Shown in pieces: positions 61,707 through 64,000 of a stretch of 64,000 bases of DNA. The stretch covers positions 186,001 through 250,000 of the forward strand of contig NZ_NPFY01000012.1 in NCBI RefSeq assembly GCF_002259415.1, given 5' to 3'. The notes beneath the pieces were generated by a model. It worked only from the letters and a program-made list of their open reading frames with translations, did not search any database and was not told the origin of the DNA. The position numbers were made by a program, and so were the translations under genes. The stretch is from Rhodococcus sp. 14-2470-1b (GTDB lineage Bacteria > Actinomycetota > Actinomycetes > Mycobacteriales > Mycobacteriaceae). How positions within the stretch are numbered: the stretch's first letter is position 1; each line of letters starts with the position of its first letter.

Positions 61707-62774
61707 TCACCCTCCGGGAGTGATCGGCGCTGCGCCGGGCAGCGGAGTGGGGAGGGCTCGGCCGTCGGGAGCGGCGGGGGGCGGCACGGGGGCTTCACCG
61801 TTGATGAGAATGTCGCCCTTCGCGGATCCGGCGATGGTCGCGAAGCCGCCTTCGTCGAGTTCCTTGCCGATGGAGCAGCTCACCTGGCGTGAGCCGGCGA
61901 GCCAGCTGGTGACGTCGATGGTGTTCCAGAAGAGGGTGAGCGTCTTGTCTCGCAGCGCGGTGTCCGAGCCGAGGTAGCCGTTGACGGCTTCGGTGCAGGT
62001 CTGTTCGAGGTAGGCGTCCTGGTCGGCTTCGGTGGGGATGCCGCTGGGAAACTGCTGCTGCAGGTCGATGATCGATGCGACTTCGAAGGCGTGTGCCTGG
62101 GCGCAGTCGACGGGGTCGGCCGGGACGTTCTGGTTGATGCCGATGCAGGTTCCGACGTCCCACACGTTCGATTGGTCCTGACCTTGTACCGAGCCGCTCA
62201 TCTCCTGCGGGATGCCGGTGTTGGAGGACTGCTGGATTCCGCAGCGCAACGTTCGTTCGCCCGACGCCCACCCGGCCTGGCTGGGGAACATGAGCCCGAC
62301 GCTGAACTTGCCACTGGGATCGAACTTGGTGCCGAGGTAGTCGTCGACGACGTCGATGCAGTGTTCGTCGCGTAGTTGCCCGAACCGTAGGGCCCCGGGG
62401 TACGCGGCTCCCGGGGCGAACTCGAGGCCCGGGTACGCGGTCATGTCGACGTCCTTGGCGACCTCGAATCGATGCGGCTCGGCGCAGGAGACTTCCGCCA
62501 GATCCTGGCGGTCGGTCTCGGGGTCGTCGGTCGGCGTCCAGTCGAGGCAGGTGCCCGGGTCGGCCGAGCCGAAGGACGACGCGGACACCGGGCCGTCGGT
62601 GGCGGGACCTGCTTCGGAATGCGTCGTGATCTTCTCGGGCTGGGAGAAACCGTCGGAGACGAAGAGGGTGATCGCTGCGGCGGCGACGGCGCCGATGGCG
62701 ACGAGCACCAGGCCACGACGCGCGACGTGGGCGGTGACGGTGCGCTGGTTCGGTTTCTCGGGCTTGCTGGACAT
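61707..62774 (-). CDS. Septum formation family membrane protein
   Basis: This 355-residue protein has one N-terminal transmembrane helix (GLVLVAIGAVAAAAITLFV) and an outer domain with paired Cys (GTCLDWTP, VSCAEPHRFEV, GTCIGINQ, VDCAQAHAFEV), forming two copies of the septum-formation (DUF4190-linked) fold. The C-terminus is Pro-rich. A role at the division site is assigned from the family name only. Confidence 0.82.
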   Translation of the reverse strand: MSSKPEKPNQRTVTAHVARRGLVLVAIGAVAAAAITLFVSDGFSQPEKITTHSEAGPATDGPVSASSFGSADPGTCLDWTPTDDPETDRQDLAEVSCAEPHRFEVAKDVDMTAYPGLEFAPGAAYPGALRFGQLRDEHCIDVVDDYLGTKFDPSGKFSVGLMFPSQAGWASGERTLRCGIQQSSNTGIPQEMSGSVQGQDQSNVWDVGTCIGINQNVPADPVDCAQAHAFEVASIIDLQQQFPSGIPTEADQDAYLEQTCTEAVNGYLGSDTALRDKTLTLFWNTIDVTSWLAGSRQVSCSIGKELDEGGFATIAGSAKGDILINGEAPVPPPAAPDGRALPTPLPGAAPITPGG

Positions 62775-62808
62775 CGCCTTCCATCATGCCCGAGTAACTT
62801 CTACTGTC

Positions 62809-63201
62809 ATGACGGGACCTGATGACGCCGACGACGTTGCCGAGCTCGCCGGACGACTGTTCGACATGGCTCGTGCGGGGGACACCGAGGCGCTGACGGC
62901 GTACGTCGATGCGGGTGTTCCGGTCGATCTGAACAATTCTGCCGGGGACACGCTGGTGATGCTCGCGGCGTACCACGGGCATGCGACGACGGTTGATGCC
63001 CTGGTCGAGCGGGGTGCGGACGTGAATCGACCCAACGACAAAGGTCAGACGCCACTGGCCGGTGCCGTGTTCAAGGGCGAGGACGACGTCGTGAAGGCGC
63101 TCGTCGACGGTGGTGCCGACCCGGCAGGGGGTCACCCGTCGGCGATCGATGCAGCTCGGATGTTCGGACGCGAGGACTACCTGGGGTTGCTCGGCAAGTA
63201 A
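62809..63201 (+). CDS. Ankyrin-repeat protein
   Basis: This 130-residue protein is made of about three ankyrin repeats ([60 protein letters not shown]). Small ankyrin proteins bind other proteins; the partner is unknown. It ends 11 bp before serS, so it may share that gene's message. Confidence 0.9.
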   Translation: MTGPDDADDVAELAGRLFDMARAGDTEALTAYVDAGVPVDLNNSAGDTLVMLAAYHGHATTVDALVERGADVNRPNDKGQTPLAGAVFKGEDDVVKALVDGGADPAGGHPSAIDAARMFGREDYLGLLGK

Positions 63202-63212
63202 GGTTTGTCTCC

Positions 63213-64000
63213 GTGATCGACCTCAAGTTCCTCCGCGAGAATCCTGACGTAGTTCGAGCCTCGCAGCGCACACGTGGTGAAGACCCTTCACTGGTGGACG
63301 CGTTGCTCGAGGCGGATGCGTCTCGTCGCGCAGCTGTGCTGGCCGGGGATCAACTCCGCGCCGAGCAGAAGGCGCTGGGCAAGAAGGTCGGCAAGGCGTC
63401 TCCCGACGAGCGCCCGGCTCTGCTGGCCGGTGCGTCCGAGTTGGCGGCTCAGGTCAAGGCTGCCGAGGCGACGCAGAACGAGGCCGACGCGGCCCTCGAC
63501 GTCGCGGCCCGCAAGATCTCCAACATCGTCGAAGAGGGCGCACCCGCCGGCGGCGAGGACGACTACGTTCTGCTCGAGACGGTCGGCGATATCCCGACGT
63601 TCGATTTCGAGCCGAAGGATCACCTCGAACTGGGCGAGTCGCTCGGCCTGATCGACATGGAACGCGGCGCGAAGGTGTCCGGCTCACGGTTCTACTTCAT
63701 GACCGGGTACGGCGCCCTGCTGCAGCAGGGAATGCTGCAACTCGCCGCGCAGAAGGCCGTGAAGAACGGTTTCACGATGATGATCCCGCCGGTGCTGGTG
63801 CGGCCGGAGATCATGGCAGGCACTGGTTTCCTCGGGGCGCACGCGGACGAGATCTACCGGCTCGAAGCCGACGACCTCTATCTCGTCGGAACGTCGGAAG
63901 TTGCTCTTGCGGGCTATCATTCGGGCGAGATCATCGATCTGTCCGACGGTCCCAAGCGCTATGCGGGCTGGTCGTCGTGCTTCCGCCGCGAGGCAGGCAG
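63213..64000 (+). CDS. serS: Seryl-tRNA synthetase (3' end outside window)
   Basis: The visible 262 residues, from GTG 63213, cover the N-terminal coiled-coil arm that reads tRNA-Ser (about 1-105) and the first part of the catalytic domain: [46 protein letters not shown], and the class II motif 2 [14 protein letters not shown] at the window edge. The enzyme charges tRNA-Ser with serine. Confidence 0.93.
   Translation, partial: MIDLKFLRENPDVVRASQRTRGEDPSLVDALLEADASRRAAVLAGDQLRAEQKALGKKVGKASPDERPALLAGASELAAQVKAAEATQNEADAALDVAARKISNIVEEGAPAGGEDDYVLLETVGDIPTFDFEPKDHLELGESLGLIDMERGAKVSGSRFYFMTGYGALLQQGMLQLAAQKAVKNGFTMMIPPVLVRPEIMAGTGFLGAHADEIYRLEADDLYLVGTSEVALAGYHSGEIIDLSDGPKRYAGWSSCFRREAG

Overview
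The window is a chromosomal segment of a high-GC, mycolic-acid-containing actinobacterium, most probably Rhodococcus or a close relative. Evidence is a secreted cutinase-family esterase, a PE/PPE/EspG trio, actinobacterial families (DUF5313, DUF6474, DUF5926, DUF2470), a GabD2-type dehydrogenase close to the mycobacterial enzyme, an IdeR-like iron box, frequent GTG starts and 4-base start/stop overlaps. Gene density is high, no stretch of 300 bases lacks a feature, and I see no rRNA, tRNA, CRISPR array, IS element or prophage.

Layout. 1-8.1 kb: partial cutinase; CsoR-type operator, small membrane protein and copper ATPase copA; S4 protein, methyltransferase and a CrtU-like carotenoid ring desaturase; convergent DUF1990 and Rieske/DUF5914 genes. 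8.1-11.4 kb: DJ-1/MarR unit with twin operators, SRPBCC protein, AzlCD exporter and its XRE-cupin regulator. 11.4-12.9 kb: a retron-type reverse transcriptase preceded by a structured candidate msr-msd RNA, the most unusual locus here. 13-20.8 kb: aldo/keto reductase, class IV aminotransferase, lipoprotein serine hydrolase, TetR/BKACE operon divergent from an alpha/beta hydrolase over twin operators, DUF1275, RraA, DUF5313, DUF4126. 20.8-23.2 kb: a three-gene cassette resembling an ESX-type secreted protein and partners, its third gene frameshifted by a 17-bp tandem duplication. 23.2-33.6 kb: MerR/TipAS regulator, secreted lipase, gabD2, MarR plus DHA2 efflux pump, ferric-iron ABC transporter. 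33.6-37.1 kb: YcnI-CopC-CopD copper operon and DUF6474. 37.2-44.3 kb: RecB-like nuclease, SDR, paired sensor kinases, GDT1-family Mn exporter under a yybP-ykoY riboswitch, Fe/Mn superoxide dismutase. 44.5-54.6 kb: acyltransferase, LLM oxidoreductase, rhodanese-DUF4328-GDPD operon, DUF5926, two ferritins, LCP and CPBP proteins, an iron-boxed DUF2470 gene. 54.7-64 kb: conserved hypothetical-pheA-phosphatase operon, PE/PPE/EspG, cobalamin riboswitch with cbtB-cbtA, metallopeptidase, septum-formation-family protein, ankyrin protein and partial serS.

Metal homeostasis is the recurrent theme: copper (copA; ycnI-copC-copD), manganese (riboswitch plus GDT1 exporter; SOD), iron (ABC importer, ferritins, IdeR-like box) and cobalt (cbtAB). 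Several regulator/target pairs carry visible palindromic operators.

The intergenic spaces hold at least four repeat types: a 40-bp perfect hairpin (three copies, with one compensatory stem change), a second hairpin with a TTGTGCGTT core (two copies), a 33-37-nt tandem repeat with a shared CAGGCTCC core (three loci), and other short tandem repeats that overlap stop codons.
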